From Helichrysum umbraculigerum (Eukaryota > Streptophyta > Magnoliopsida > Asterales > Asteraceae): a stretch of 64,000 nt of DNA. The notes beneath the pieces are model-generated. The model was given only the letters and a program-made list of their open reading frames with translations, was not told the origin of the DNA and searched no databases. This document shows positions 11,174 to 23,316 of this stretch, piece by piece (position 1 is the stretch's first letter; the number at the start of each line of letters is the position of its first letter). A program made the translations under genes and the position numbers. The DNA is taken from NCBI GenBank assembly GCA_949592205.1, contig CATIUR010000001.1:44223001-44287000 (forward strand). Reading direction: 5' to 3'.

Positions 11174-11436
11174 CGTTTCAGTACAAAATGTTTCAAACGA
11201 AATGATAATACTTTGACTATTACTAATACAAACCGTCACCAATGGGCCAACCATGTTTTCTGAAAACAAACGATAACGAACCAACTTTGGACATGACGAG
11301 TTGTGTAGACAACTAGCCTAGATGGTCTTGCGAGACATCTACTTACTTAACTTTATATGTTTAGGCATTTAAAGGTTACGGGTTCGGAGAACCTACATAC
11401 TACCTACCATTTGCTACTGCTTACTACTCGACTCAG

Positions 11437-11954
11437 GTGAGTCTTACGGCCCCACTTTTACTGTTTTATCTTATTGGGGGAGATACATGCTACTACTTTT
11501 TCTTGAACACAAGTACTAAACTGTTTACTATACCAAACGGAATTGCATGAGTTGTTACTATTTACAGAAGTCTCTCCATCATATATCGTTAGTTATGGAC
11601 TTAAGCGCGAACACTAGTTAATGGATCCATTAGGGAAATGACCCTCCCCACCCGGGGCAGTAGCGCTGCCACGTACTGATTTACACGTAGAAACGGGTGA
11701 CAAATTATTCGTTACTGATGCTTGCTCAATTACGAGCATGTCACGGGAGCAAACTTATTACTTACGGGTTAAGCTTCGATTATGAGCCTCATGGCAACGG
11801 TATAAACTTATTTAATTACAATTGCTGGATTGCAATTGCTGATTTTACGCCTACAGGCATTACTAATGAAATCTCGTGTTCAAAGCTGATATTACTTACA
11901 AACCTGTGAGATTCACCAACCTTTTGGTTGACACTTTTTAGCATGTTTTCTCAG
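11437..11954 (+). other. Candidate intron inside the gypsy copy 1 LTR
   Basis: A consensus donor CTCAG/GTGAGT and an acceptor TTTTCTCAG/GTACCC bound 518 bp. Gypsy copy 2 has the same donor (CTCAG/GTGAGT) and an acceptor followed by the same GTACCC, 490 bp apart, at the same place although the DNA between is much diverged. A hairpin CAACC-TTTT-GGTTG (11917-11930) lies just before the acceptor. Confidence 0.45.
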
Positions 11955-12223
11955 GTACCCGGATGGAGTAGGATTACTCCAGGATTTTAGCTAGAGTCGC
12001 ATGATTTCAAAACAACTGCATTAACGGAGATTCTTAGCATTATCTTTTGTATATTACGATTATGTAATAGAATCTCCCGCTATACGCGTGGACTCTAGGG
12101 GAAACTACATTTTGTATACGAAAACACTAAGTTTTCAAACATTATATCTATGGAATGTAACTAATTTACAAACGTTGCATATAGATGTCGTTTGCTTTAT
12201 CTTTGTGCTGTGATATTTGATTA

Positions 12224-12274
12224 GTAACACCCCAAACTATGCTTCCGCAAAACAGTGAATTTTGGGGGTGTTAC
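12224..12274 (+). other. Terminal hairpin of the gypsy copy 1 LTR
   Basis: GTAACACCCCAAA (12224-12236) pairs with TTTGGGGGTGTTAC (12261-12274) at the LTR end, with a conserved GCTTCCGCAAA loop. Gypsy copy 2 keeps the stem with paired changes (GTGACACC/GGTGTCAC). Confidence 0.65.
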
Positions 12275-12278
12275 AGAT

Positions 12279-12290
12279 TGGTATCAGAGC
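12279..12290 (+). other. Primer-binding site of gypsy copy 1
   Basis: TGGTATCAGAGC, a perfect initiator-tRNA-Met match, three bases after the LTR end. The next 75 bases are nearly the same in gypsy copy 2. Confidence 0.92.
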
Positions 12291-12595
12291 CTAAGGTTAT
12301 AGTGAACTAGGTTGCATTTAGTGGGCCTAGACTATGACCGTTAGGCAGTATTCTTTTATTAGACATGACTGGTTCAGGAATTACAGCATACGACTTTAAT
12401 TTAACATAGCCTGATCAACTATGTACAATTAAGGAAATATGATGTAAGGTCTGAAATAATTATGTTGAACGGGGATACGTTAGTTGACTCTGACCACGAG
12501 AGAACCGAACCATTACTTGATACGTGCTAGACACTAGGCTGAATATTATATACTTATATATATTCGCCTCGTCTTACTTACACTCTGCCACAGGA

Positions 12596-13109
12596 ATGGC
12601 AAACACACCACCTAATCCATCACACTCTCACTCACATGGGTCACAAAACCCACGAGTAGCCAGGAGGAACATGAGGTCATCTCGAACCAGCCCCTATCCT
12701 GCTCATAACTCTCAAAACCCCGGCACATCTCACGATGCCGGTATTGACTACCCAATTCCGCCGTCAGGAACAAAGGCTCGAAAGTCTTGAACGGGAACAA
12801 CACCGAATGACCTACTTGCTTCGTCGAGCACTTGATCACATATCCCAACTCCAGCGAGAACAAGAGGATACCAACCTCTCTGTAAGCATAATTCAGGATT
12901 CCATGACCGCCGAATTAGGTGCGGATGAACTTGTAAGAAACCGACTAGAGGAATGTGAACAACGTTCACAGGAGACTGAGGATCACTCTCGAGCACTAAC
13001 ACAACGACTGGCCTTGGTGGAAGACAACGCCAGGCAAACCAACAGACTAGCAGAAACCGTGGACCGCCTTGTCACGCTGATGGAGCAAATTAATCTACAG
13101 GAAGACTAG
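12596..13109 (+). pseudogene. Leader ORF of gypsy copy 1 encoding a coiled-coil protein, frameshifted
   Basis: The frame starts ATG GCA AAC (MANTPPNPSH), giving a Ser/Pro/His-rich N-terminus. Near 12735-12770 the protein-like signal moves to another frame, which runs to TAG at 13107-13109 and encodes about 110 residues of Glu/Gln/Arg/Leu heptads, clearly a coiled coil. It lies between the primer site and gag, where autonomous gypsy elements usually have only untranslated leader. Gypsy copy 2 keeps the start (ATG ACA AAC ACA CCA at 26104) but lacks about 700 bp covering the coiled coil. It could be a captured host fragment or an element accessory protein. A frameshift or programmed slip is possible. 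No known family is recognised. The 280 bp from here to gag hold no gene. Confidence 0.55.
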
Positions 13110-13389
13110 TGTAGTCTTTGTCCTGTAATCTATCTCGTAATCTCTTGACTATCTAGCGCTACTCTATAAACTAGTCGGATGTAACAATTCCCGACACCTT
13201 TTGTAATATCTCTGTAGGATGTAACCTTTGAACTCGCATTATCCATCAAATATTCCTTGTTATTTCAACTCATATAAATTGTCATTTTCCATATGATGTT
13301 ATGTATTACTGCTTTTATACATGTACATCTGTGACAATTACAAGTTCCTACAAAATCTTATGTATTTTCATTTCTTTTATTGAAGAATC

Positions 13390-16300
13390 ATGCCGCCAAA
13401 GACAAGACCATACACAGATGCCCAGATTACCTCCCTTATAACCCAGGCTGTTACTGAAGCCTTGGCTCGGAATACTCCACCAAGTTCCACGAGGAACAGC
13501 GATGCCGCTGAAACCCCTGCTGCTAAACCTTGTTCTTACAAGGACTTCCAGAACTGCAAACCCCTAAACTTTGCAGGTACTGAGGGAGCTATCGGTCTAG
13601 TACGCTGGATCGAGAAAGTTGAGTCTGTATTTCTGATCTGCAACTGTGCGGAGGGAGACAAAGTTAAGTTCTCCGTTAGTACTTTTACTGACACCGCACT
13701 CACCTGGTGGAACACATATGCCCAGAATGTGGGTGTTGCTAATGCTTACAAACTCCCGTGGGAGGAGTTGAAGAAGATGTTGAGGGGCGAGTATTGCCCC
13801 AGGGATGAATTGAAACAACTAGAAGTGGAATTCTGGAACCACAAGATGCAGGGTGATGACATCACCGGATACACCAACCGTTTCCACCAACTGGCACTTC
13901 TGTGCCCAACCATGGTTGATCCTGAGTACAAGAGGATCGAGAAATTCGTTGATGGTCTCCCTGAGAGACTACAGGACCTGGTGACTTCATCCAAACCAGG
14001 TACTATTCAGAGCGCCATCCGTATGGCCCATGAACTAACGGCAAATTCTGTCCGCCGTGGCACAACTTCAACCCCATCTGCAAACAACAAACGCAAGTGG
14101 GAAGGAAACCCCAACTCATCCAACCAAACCTCCAACAAAAAGCCTGAGTACATTAAGGCTTATTCATCCGGAACCTCGGAGAAGAAAGGGTACAGCGGGA
14201 GCAGACCCTACTGTCCCAAATGCAACCGCCACCATGACGGTTCTTGCCCTTGCTCCAACTGCAAACGGTTCGGGCATCTAGCCAAGGATTGCCGAACGAA
14301 CATTCCTACCCCCAACACCAATGCACCAAAGGCGTGCTTTGGGTGCGGAAATACAGGGCATTTCAAGAAAGATTGCCCAAAGCTGAAAAACAACAACAAC
14401 AACCCTGCTCGCGGCAGATCATTCGTTATCAAGGCTGGGGAAGCCAGACAAGACCCGAACGTCATGACGGGTACGTTCCTTCTCAATGACCTTACTGCTT
14501 CTGTGTTATTTGATACCGGTGCCGATAGAAGCTTCATTTCTGAGAAATTTAGCCCTTTACTTGATATTACTCCCACTGCCTTAGATGCTAAATACATTGT
14601 AGAATTAGCTAACGGCAAACTGATTGAGACTGATAGCATCATACACAACTGTACACTTAACCTCACGAACGAAACGTTTCCCATTGATTTAATCCCTGTC
14701 GAGATCGGCAGCTTCGATATTATTGTCGGTATGGATTGGTTATCCAAGCACCGAGCTGAAATCATCTGTCATGACAAACTCGTTCGCATACCTCTTGTCT
14801 CCGGTGGAACCCTAGTCCTACAAGGGGAGACCGGCAGACGGAATCTGAATATTGTCTCCTGTCTGAAAACCAGAAAATATCTACGAAAAGGGTATCAAGC
14901 CATCCTCGCACATGTAACGGAGAAGAAGTCGGAGGAGAAGCGACTTGAGGATGTTCCAATCGTGCGGGATTTCCCGGAAGTCTTTCCTGAAGACTTGCCC
15001 GGACTTCCGCCACCTAGACAAATCGAATTTCAAATCGAACTTGTGCCAGGAGCTGCACCCGTGGCACGAGCCCCTTACCGTTTAGCACCATCCGAAATGC
15101 AGGAGTTGTCTAACCAACTACAGGAACTCCTGGACAGAGGATTCATTCGACCAAGTTCCTCGCCTTGGGGAGCTCCGGTCTTATTCGTGAAAAAGAAAGA
15201 TGGATCTTTCCGCATGTGTATCGACTATCGAGAGCTGAATAAGCTAACCATAAAGAATCGGTACCCACTTCCTAGAATCGATGACCTATTTGACCAACTC
15301 CAGGGATCGAGTGTTTACTCAAAGATTGATCTATGGTCGGGTTATCATCAACTCCGAGTCCGTGACAATGATATCCCAAAGACAGCTTTCCGAACTCGTT
15401 ATGGGCATTACGAATTCCAAGTGATGCCATTCGGTTTAACCAACGCACCGGCCGTATTCATGGACCTTATGAATCGGGTGTGCAAACCATATCTTGACAA
15501 ATTCGTCATTGTGTTCATCGACGATATTCTGATTTACTCTCGCAACGAGCAGGAACATGCTCAACATCTGAAAACCATTCTAGGACTTCTTAAACACGAA
15601 GAGTTATATGCCAAATTCTCTAAGTGTGAGTTCTGGATTCGAACTGTTCAATTCCTAGGGCACGTGATTGACAGCCAAGGAATTCATGTTGATCCCGCCA
15701 AGATTGAAGCAATCAAGGGCTGGGAGTCACCGACCACTCCAACTGAAGTGAGACAATTCTTAGGTCTTGCTGGTTATTACCGCCGATTCATCGAAAACTT
15801 TTCAAGAATAGCTGTTCCCCTAACCACACTGACTCAGAAAGATAAGAAGTTCGATTGGACTGATAAACAAGAGTCAGCTTTCCAGCTATTGAAAAACAAA
15901 CTTTGCAGCACACCAATCTTGTCCTTACCCGAGGGCACCGACGATTTCGTGGTTTACTGCGACGCCTCACACCAAGGACTTGTTTGTGTGCTAATGCAAC
16001 GGGAAAAAGTCATTGCCTATGCCTCACGACAACTAAAAATTCACGAGAAAAACTATACGACCCACGACCTCGAGTTAGGTGCTGTGGTCTTCGCATTGAA
16101 AATCTGGAGACATTACCTCTACGGTACGAAAAGCACTATCTTTACCGATCACAAAAGTCTCCAACACATATTCGATCAAAAAGATCTAAACATGAGGCAA
16201 CGTCGCTGGGTTGAGTTACTTAGTGACTACGACTGCGAGATCGAATACCATCCGGGCAAGGCTAACGTAGTTGCCGATGCCTTAAGCCGAAAAGAACGAG

Positions 16301-17802
16301 TGAAACCTCTTCGAGTCCGAGCACTTTCTATGACAATTCGTAACGAGCTTCCTGCTCAAATCCTTACCGCTCAACTTGAAGCACTCAACGATGAAAACTT
16401 GAAAAATGAAGCCTTGCGAGGCTTGGATAAACAATTCGAAATCAAACCCGATGGAACTCGATACTTCTCTAACCGGGTGTGATTACCCAAATTCGGAAAC
16501 TTGCGAGATTTGGTGATGGCTGAAGCTCACAAATCTCGATACTCTATACATCCTGGTTCTGACAAGATGTATCACGACGTCAAAGGGTTGTATTGGTGGC
16601 CTAACATGAAAGCTGACATCGCCTTGTACGTCAGTAAATGCCTAACCTGTTCCAAAGTCAAGGCCGAACACCAAAGACCCTCGGGGTTGCTCCAACAACC
16701 TGAAATTCCTCAATGGAAATGGGAACAGATTTCCATGGACTTCATTACCAAACTACCAAAAACTTCGAGTGGTTGCGATACCATTTGGGTGATCGTGGAC
16801 CGTCTCACGAAATCTGCTCATTTTCTGGCCATCAAGGAAACCGACAAGATGGAGCGTCTGACTCGCATCTACGTCAAAGAAATCATCTCGCGACATGGTG
16901 TACCTATCTCGATCATCTCAGATAGGGACAGCCGTTTTACTTCTAACTTTTGGCAATCACTACAGAAATCTCTTGGTACTCGTCTGGATATGAGTACTGC
17001 TTATCACCCGCAAACCGATGGCCAAAGCGAGCGAACTATTCAAACACTGGAGGATATGCTACGAGCCTGCGTAGTTGACTTCGGTACTTCTTGGGAAAAT
17101 CATTTACCGTTGTGCGAGTTCTCGTACAACAACAGTTACGATACAAGCATAAAGGCTGCACCCTTCGAGGCACTTTACGGGCGTAAGTGCCGATCACCTA
17201 TCTGTTGGACTGAGTTAGGAGATTCCCAACTCACGGGTCCAGATATCATTCAAGAAACTACTGAGAAAATCATCGGTATTCAAAACCGGCTGAAAGCCGC
17301 ACGTGATCGTCAGAAAAGTTATGCTGACGTGAGACGCAAACACCTTGAGTTCCAGGTAGGGGACAAAGTACTTCTCAAAGTGGCACCGTGGAAGGGTGTC
17401 ATTCGATTCGGAAAGCGAGGCAAACTAAACCCTAGATACATCGGACCATTCGAAATCCTTGAAAGGATTGGCCCAGTGGCATACCGCCTGCAACTTCCTG
17501 CTGAACTTAGCAGCGTTCACAACACATTCCACATTTCTAACCTGAAGAAATGTCTGTCTGACGAGACACTGATTATACCGCTCGACGAAATCCAAATCGA
17601 TGATAAGCTTCATTTTGTCGAGGAACCTATGGAAATCATGGACCGAGAGGTCAAGCAATTGAAACAGAGTCGTATTCCCATCGTAAAAGTCAGGTGGAAT
17701 TCTAGGCGCGGCCCTGAGTTCACCTGGGAACGGGAAGACCAAATGCGACAGAAATACCCACATCTCTTCCCAGACAACGCACCGTCCGTGCACTCAAGCT
17801 AA
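13390..17802 (+). pseudogene. gag-pol polyprotein of gypsy copy 1, one nonsense codon
   Basis: The polyprotein starts MPPKTRPYTD. It has a Retrotrans_gag domain (about residues 60-220), zinc knuckles including CFGCGNTGHFKKDC, the protease motif DTGAD (near residue 375), a reverse transcriptase with FIDDILIYS (near 709), RNase H, then a TGA at 16480-16482 (codon 1031), where the sister copy reads Trp. The same frame resumes into the integrase (HHCC finger, D,D,E catalytic triad), a GPY/F-like segment and a chromodomain-like tail ending at 17802. The TGA separates RNase H from integrase. Two further changes at conserved sites are visible against copy 2: Trp for Arg in the KIDLRSGYHQ motif, and Val for Gly in the RNase H GLGCVL stretch. 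The start is the first ATG in frame after the leader. Confidence 0.95.
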
Positions 17803-17823
17803 TTTCGGGACGAAATTTCTTTA

Positions 17824-17835
17824 ACAAGGGGAGAA
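17824..17835 (+). other. Polypurine tract of gypsy copy 1
   Basis: ACAAGGGGAGAA directly before the 3' LTR. Confidence 0.9.
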
Positions 17836-20237
17836 TGTAACACCTGCTAAATTAGGATAATTATTTATGCCTAATTAATTGTAACTAGTTGTAATTAGTA
17901 TGTAATAGGACTAATTGCAGACTCTATTTGTATATATATAAGGTGATTTATATATATATGAGTGTACTTACGCGATTTGGATTAATCGTACGAATTAACC
18001 GGACGGAGTCCGACACAGTTACTTGGACGTTGGTGACAGAAACTTACCTAAATAATGAGAACGTATTTTATTATATAAAATACACAGCGAACAAACATTA
18101 TTTATAATATCGCGACGACATTTTAAATAATTTAACGAATACGTATTAAACGCGAGTTAAGAATTTTAATACTTCGACAAATGTTTTTATAATTAATTTC
18201 AAGGTATTTCATTAAAATATTCCCGTCACCTATTAAAAATATAACTGCTTGATTTAACGTTTAAACGACGGAGGAAACGAACACCGCACGGAGCGCGGAG
18301 GCGCGGACTGAAAATGGGAGGCTTAACCTCCCACCTCCTTTTCTCTTCTTTTCATTTTCTCATTTCTTTTTCTTTCTTTCTCTCTTTTCTCTCTAATTTA
18401 AAACCACCACCAATACCATAAATCGCAAAATAACAACACGAAACGACACCGGATCACACCACTCCTTTGGAATAAAAGAACCACGGCATCCCGATCTACC
18501 TTTCCTTCTTTTCGGATTTTCGATCCGACATTTTGTAAGTTTCCGACAAAACCCGAAACTCTCCGTTTTTACTCATTTTTACGTTTTTATGATTTATATA
18601 TGCTTAAAATGTCCAAAAATGGGTTGGGTAAAAGATTTGGACCTAACGGAAGTTTTTCGACCGATTTTCCGGCCACCAATCTCCGATTAGACCGCAACGT
18701 CGCAGAGACGCTGGGCTATCTGCGACGTAGCTCAAAACGTCGCAATACACCTCACAACGTCGCACATAGCGACGTCGTTACCAACGTCGCATTAAGTGGC
18801 CAACGTCGCACTTAGCGACATCGACCCCTACGTCGCGCAAATACTCAACGTCGCATATAGCGACGCCAGCCTTTACGTCGCATTAATTTGCGAATGTCAC
18901 ACTTAGCGACGTCGTACTCAACGTCGCAATCCTTACCTGCGACGTCGCACCCAACGTCGCAGAAATCAGAATTTTTAAAGAGATTTTCACTAAAACTATG
19001 TAGAAAATGTGCATTTTTCCCTCCGAGCTGACTCGGCAGCTCGACCCCGACCAGGGGCTCTGCCCCTTGGACCCCGCCAAGGGGTTGCTACCCCTTGGAA
19101 CCCCGCAACCAGGGGCGCTGCCCCCGGACCCCCGTCGTTTCAGTACAAAATGTTTCAAACGAAATGATAATACTTTGACTATTACTAATACAAACCGTCA
19201 CCAATGGGCCAACCATGTTTTCTGAAAACAAACGATAACGAACCAACTTTGGACATGACGAGTTGTGTAGACAACTAGCCTAGATGGTCTTGCGAGACAT
19301 CTACTTACTTAACTTTATATGTTTAGGCATTTAAAGGTTACGGGTTCGGAGAACCTACATACTACCTACCATTTGCTACTGCTTACTACTCGACTCAGGT
19401 GAGTCTTACGGCCCCACTTTTACTGTTTTATCTTATTGGGGGAGATACATGCTACTACTTTTTCTTGAACACAAGTACTAAACTGTTTACTATACCAAAC
19501 GGAATTGCATGAGTTGTTACTATTTACAGAAGTCTCTCCATCATATATCGTTAGTTATGGACTTAAGCGCGAACACTAGTTAATGGATCCATTAGGGAAA
19601 TGACCCTCCCCACCCGGGGCAGTAGCGCTGCCACGTACTGATTTACACGTAGAAACGGGTGACAAATTATTCGTTACTGATGCTTGCTCAATTACGAGCA
19701 TGTCACGGGAGCAAACTTATTACTTACGGGTTAAGCTTCGATTATGAGCCTCATGGCAACGGTATAAACTTATTTAATTACAATTGCTGGATTGCAATTG
19801 CTGATTTTACGCCTACAGGCATTACTAATGAAATCTCGTGTTCAAAGCTGATATTACTTACAAACCTGTGAGATTCACCAACCTTTTGGTTGACACTTTT
19901 TAGCATGTTTTCTCAGGTACCCGGATGGAGTAGGATTACTCCAGGATTTTAGCTAGAGTCGCATGATTTCAAAACAACTGCATTAACGGAGATTCTTAGC
20001 ATTATCTTTTGTATATTACGATTATGTAATAGAATCTCCCGCTATACGCGTGGACTCTAGGGGAAACTACATTTTGTATACGAAAACACTAAGTTTTCAA
20101 ACATTATATCTATGGAATGTAACTAATTTACAAACGTTGCATATAGATGTCGTTTGCTTTATCTTTGTGCTGTGATATTTGATTAGTAACACCCCAAACT
20201 ATGCTTCCGCAAAACAGTGAATTTTGGGGGTGTTACA
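17836..20237 (+). repeat. 3' LTR of gypsy copy 1
   Basis: 2402 bp, about 99.8% identical to 9874-12275; ends TGTTACA followed by the ATGAG duplication. Confidence 0.95.
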
Positions 20238-21465
20238 ATGAGGAATCAGAATTACTGAATGAACCTTCTTCAGCAACAAAACCTTTTCCTTTCTTCTTCC
20301 CAGATTTAGCCAATGCCTTTAATTTCTTGTATTTTGCCTTGTACTTGTTGTACTTGTCATTTCTGACATCTGGCATGGGTTCAGGGACTTGATGCACTGA
20401 CTTTGATCTGCATTCAGCTGCAAAATGACCAATTCTGCCACACTTGTAGCATTCACCTTTAGATTGAAATTTATCAGATGATGGAGCACCAGCGAATCTT
20501 CTTGATCTGGTGTTCCTTCTGAAATTAGCAACCATCATGGCCATATCCTTTTCAAGATTTTCCAATCCTTCATCATACTCATATTCTGACTCTTCTTCAT
20601 TCTGACCATCTTCTTCCTCAGCTATCAGTGACTTCGAGCTTTTCTTAGACACTTTTGACTTCTGTCTCTGATCGATTTCATCAAGCTCTGCTACAAGGGC
20701 ATTGGATATCTTCTGACTTCCAAGAGTAGCACGAATATGCTCACTCTGATCAGCTTGTTTTTCAGACTGCTCCCAATTGAGCAAAATACCATAGACCTGA
20801 GTTAAATTCAGAGTTGAATAATCATTTCTCTGTCTGGTACACGTTGCAATGGTTCCCCAGATTTTCCTTGGCAGCAACTCAAGAAACTTTTCAACAACAA
20901 ATCTCTGTTCCTTGCCTATACCAGCCTTCTCCATTTTGTTCATCAGTGACTGGTATCTGGTGTAAGTTGAAGACAGAGATTCATTTGGTTCCATTGCGAA
21001 CAACTCATACTGGCGAGTGAGATTGACTTCCCTGCAGCGAATAATATCAGGAGTTCCAATATATATATTCCTAAGGGTATCCCACATATCTTTAGCAGTT
21101 CTACAAAGTCTAATTGATTCGAACACTTCATCAGGAAGTGCCATGCCTATGTAGATTTTAGCTTGTTTATCAAGTCTAACCAATCGCCTATCCTCATCAG
21201 TCCATTGTTCCTCTCCTTTAGGTAAAACCATTTCTGGTATAGCTGGAGTAGTAGCTGTTGCAATTACAGCAGGAACAATAGTAATTGGGATATGGGGACC
21301 ATTGGTTATGATATTACAAAGACGGTCATCAACTAAGTCCAAAAACATCATCATCCGGGACATCCAAGTTTCAATCCTTGAAGGATCAAAAGCTGGAGGT
21401 TTGGTTGTAGAACCATTTCCCTTTTGATAATCAGAGTCAACACAGCTGTACTTTACTGATTCCAT
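20238..21465 (-). pseudogene. gag of the reverse-strand element, 5' part
   Basis: The frame starts MESVKYSCVDSDYQKG, 34 bases after the primer-binding site. It contains a UBN2/copia-type gag core (RIETWMSRMM, later LWDT-like MWDTLRN, then TRYQSLMNKM), a Glu-rich acidic stretch and a zinc knuckle CYKCGRIGHFAAEC (CX2CX4HX4C, about 20420-20465). The product would form the virus-like particle. It breaks off at the gypsy copy 1 insertion and continues at 9868. A few chance residues run into the gypsy LTR end to a stop at 20233. Confidence 0.9.
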
Positions 21466-21499
21466 AGCAGACCTGGTTAATTGAATTTAAACCAACTCT

Positions 21500-21511
21500 G
21501 CTCTGATACCA
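21500..21511 (-). other. Primer-binding site of the reverse-strand element
   Basis: On the minus strand TGGTATCAGAGC lies two bases after the LTR end CTTTCA. It is a perfect initiator-tRNA-Met match. Confidence 0.92.
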
Positions 21512-21513
21512 AT

Positions 21514-22566
21514 TGAAAGTCCCGTAATCACTATTAGTTAGTGAATTGGAATCACAAAGTGTAAAGTTTAATTGTAGAAGGGGGGGGGGGTTGAATACAA
21601 TTTAAAAACAATTTTAGATTTTACCAAGTGTTTCAGATTGTTTTAAATTGATTATCTATAACAGAGTATGACGGTATTGAAATAACAGATTAAAGATATA
21701 ACAGTATCAAAGAACGACAAGTAATAGTAGCTGAAAGTGAATTGTATTGATTAAATTCACAAAGTGTTGAATGCGGAATGGATTAACCAAAGTTAATCCA
21801 ATTCAAACACTTAGCTAAATTATTGCAATGAAGAGTATTAACTACAGTGGACAGACACGCTGATAGTTAACCTCGCTGAGTCTTAATATACACCTAGACA
21901 AACTAGTTCTCTGACAAACAGAAGAACGGTGCATATATCGACTAGCCTCAATAGTACAAAACACTGAACTATTTATACTACAAGAGTTCCTAAAATATCG
22001 CCTACAAAATAGGATCTTGGAAGGACACGTGTTGCTGCTTGATTGGTCCTGATCTCTGATAAACCGACATTCTGCGGGTCCCAATTCTGTTACCGCAAAT
22101 ATCTCGTTACCTTAAAACCAATCACTTGCTGCCACGTAATCTTTCGGGCATACTTCGAACTGGAACACTCTTGCTGATGTATAGATAAGTACAGTACTTT
22201 TTAGTACTGGATGATTGAGAGGCTTTATTGAATAGTCACTGAAGATGCAGCAATCCTCCTCACTCACTGCGAGCTAACATGCTCTTGTAGAATGAATTGA
22301 ACAAAAGATCTTCAGTGACTAGGTGTTATTCTGGCAGTGACTTTTGCCTTTATTGATTTGAAGAAGTAATGCTCTCGCTGACGTAGATCAGCGACACACC
22401 AAGTTGAGCTTTAAATCTTCCTCAGAATATCGAACAGAATGAATGACGATCAGCAAAACCTATCATTAGCAACAGCAGCTTCGATACAATCCATTTCTTC
22501 ATTAAGTAGTGTATAGTTGAGTTGGTCAGCGACCAGTGACTTCATCGTGGTCAGCGACCAGTGACT

Positions 22567-22571
<5 letters not shown>
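21514..22571 (-). repeat. 5' LTR of the reverse-strand element
   Basis: 1058 bp; differs from 2257-3309 by about eleven substitutions and by the length of a G run near 21580. It ends at CAACA against the AT microsatellite. Confidence 0.92.

Positions 22572-22623
<52 letters not shown>
22572..22623. repeat. AT microsatellite, right part
   Basis: Continuation of the (AT)n run at 2190-2256 beyond the reverse-strand element. Its first five bases, TATAT, are the target duplication. Confidence 0.9.
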
Positions 22624-22626
<3 letters not shown>

Positions 22627-22932
22627 TTTGGCAGGAAATCTCCGAAAAATTTTGCGTTTCCAAAATTTTTTCTTAGCCTTAAAAGTGTTCAATTTTAGCT
22701 TGAAAAAAGTTTCATTTTACCCGGGCATTTTTGGACGTTTTTGAACGTTTTCGGACAAAATTATGGCGGGAAATTCGCAAAAAATTTATTGTACCAAATT
22801 TTGTTTTTGGGCTTAAAAGTACTTAATTTTAGTGTCGGAAAAGTTTCGCTATACTCGGGTCATTTTTGAAATTTTCGAATTCAATTTTGGAGGGAAAAGT
22901 TGCAAGAAGCTAAATAACTTTCTGGTTTGAAG
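22624..22932 (+). repeat. Leader of the outermost element with a diverged 135-bp tandem duplication
   Basis: A unit starting GGCAGGAAATC (22630) recurs as GGCGGGAAATTC (22765), with shared internal pieces such as CTTAAAAGT and TTCAATTTTAG/TTAATTTTAG, and a third start at 22889. No gene is seen before the gag ATG at 22933. Confidence 0.65.
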
Positions 22933-23316
22933 ATGTCTTCTAAAGCTCTTATGCGTTACAATGGTGGACCTGTTAGAGAGAATGAGCCCCCTATGTTTTC
23001 ATCATATAAAGATTATGCTGAATGGAGATTTGATTTCGAAGCCTTCATATCTAAAAATGATCCAGATATGTGAAACTCATTGGTTGAAAGATATGAAAGA
23101 CCAGTAGTTGGACCAAAGAATTTAAGAGTATCACCACAAAAGTCTTACAATGGTATGACTCTCGGGGATAGAAAAGCTTGGGATATTGAAAAGAAAACCC
23201 ATGCTGCAATATCAAAATGTTTATCAAATGACGTTAAAAAGTTGTTCAAACATTATGATATTGCATACGATCTCTGGCATGCAATTGAAAAACGATGTGG
23301 GGGATATGAAAAATAC
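22933..23316 (+). pseudogene. gag of the outermost element, 5' part
   Basis: It starts ATG TCT TCT (MSSKALMRYNGG) and encodes a copia-type gag N-terminus (YAEWRFDFEAFI, then AYDLWHAIEKRCGG). A TGA at 23071-23073 stands where Trp is expected (DM-stop-NSLVERY), probably TGG to TGA. Gypsy copy 2 interrupts after the Lys-Tyr codons at 23311-23316, and the same frame resumes at 33074. Confidence 0.85.

Larger units (their letters stand above)
9874..12275 (+). repeat. 5' LTR of gypsy copy 1
   Basis: 2402 bp, the same length as the 3' LTR; differences seen near 10331, 10353, 10408, 10544 and 10685. It contains the CGTCGC array, GC-rich hairpins, a candidate intron and a terminal hairpin, each listed separately. 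Short frames inside it (for example 10638-10853) are chance frames through these repeats. Confidence 0.95.
9874..20237 (+). mobile_element. Ty3-gypsy element, Tekay/Del-like, copy 1
   Basis: 10,364 bp with two 2402-bp LTRs (TGTAACACC to GGTGTTACA), a tRNA-Met primer site, an extra leader ORF, gag-pol with one nonsense codon and a polypurine tract. The 5-bp duplication ATGAG lies at 9869-9873 and 20238-20242. Five LTR substitutions were counted by eye, so insertion is recent. It splits the gag of the reverse-strand element. The domain order protease, reverse transcriptase, RNase H, integrase marks it as gypsy. The C-terminal chromodomain-like tail suggests Tekay/Del. Confidence 0.95.
2257..22571 (-). 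mobile_element. Reverse-strand pol-less copia-like element with gag and a giant extra ORF
   Basis: LTRs of 1053 bp (2257-3309) and 1058 bp (21514-22571) run TGTTGAGTC to GGGACTTTCA on the minus strand, flanked by TATAT. On the minus strand the order is 5' LTR, tRNA-Met primer site, gag (771 codons, split by gypsy copy 1), an 840-bp spacer, a 1470-codon frame, polypurine tract and 3' LTR. No protease, integrase, reverse transcriptase or RNase H is present in the 9.9 kb left after removing the gypsy insertion. About eleven substitutions separate the LTRs, counted by eye. The gag is of the kind found in large plant copia elements. Movement would need enzymes from elsewhere. Confidence 0.88.

Noticed and set aside
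10638..11263. Short frames in the gypsy 1 LTR (repeated at 18600-19225)
   Set aside because: They run through the CGTCGC array and GC hairpins in several frames and have no protein-like features.
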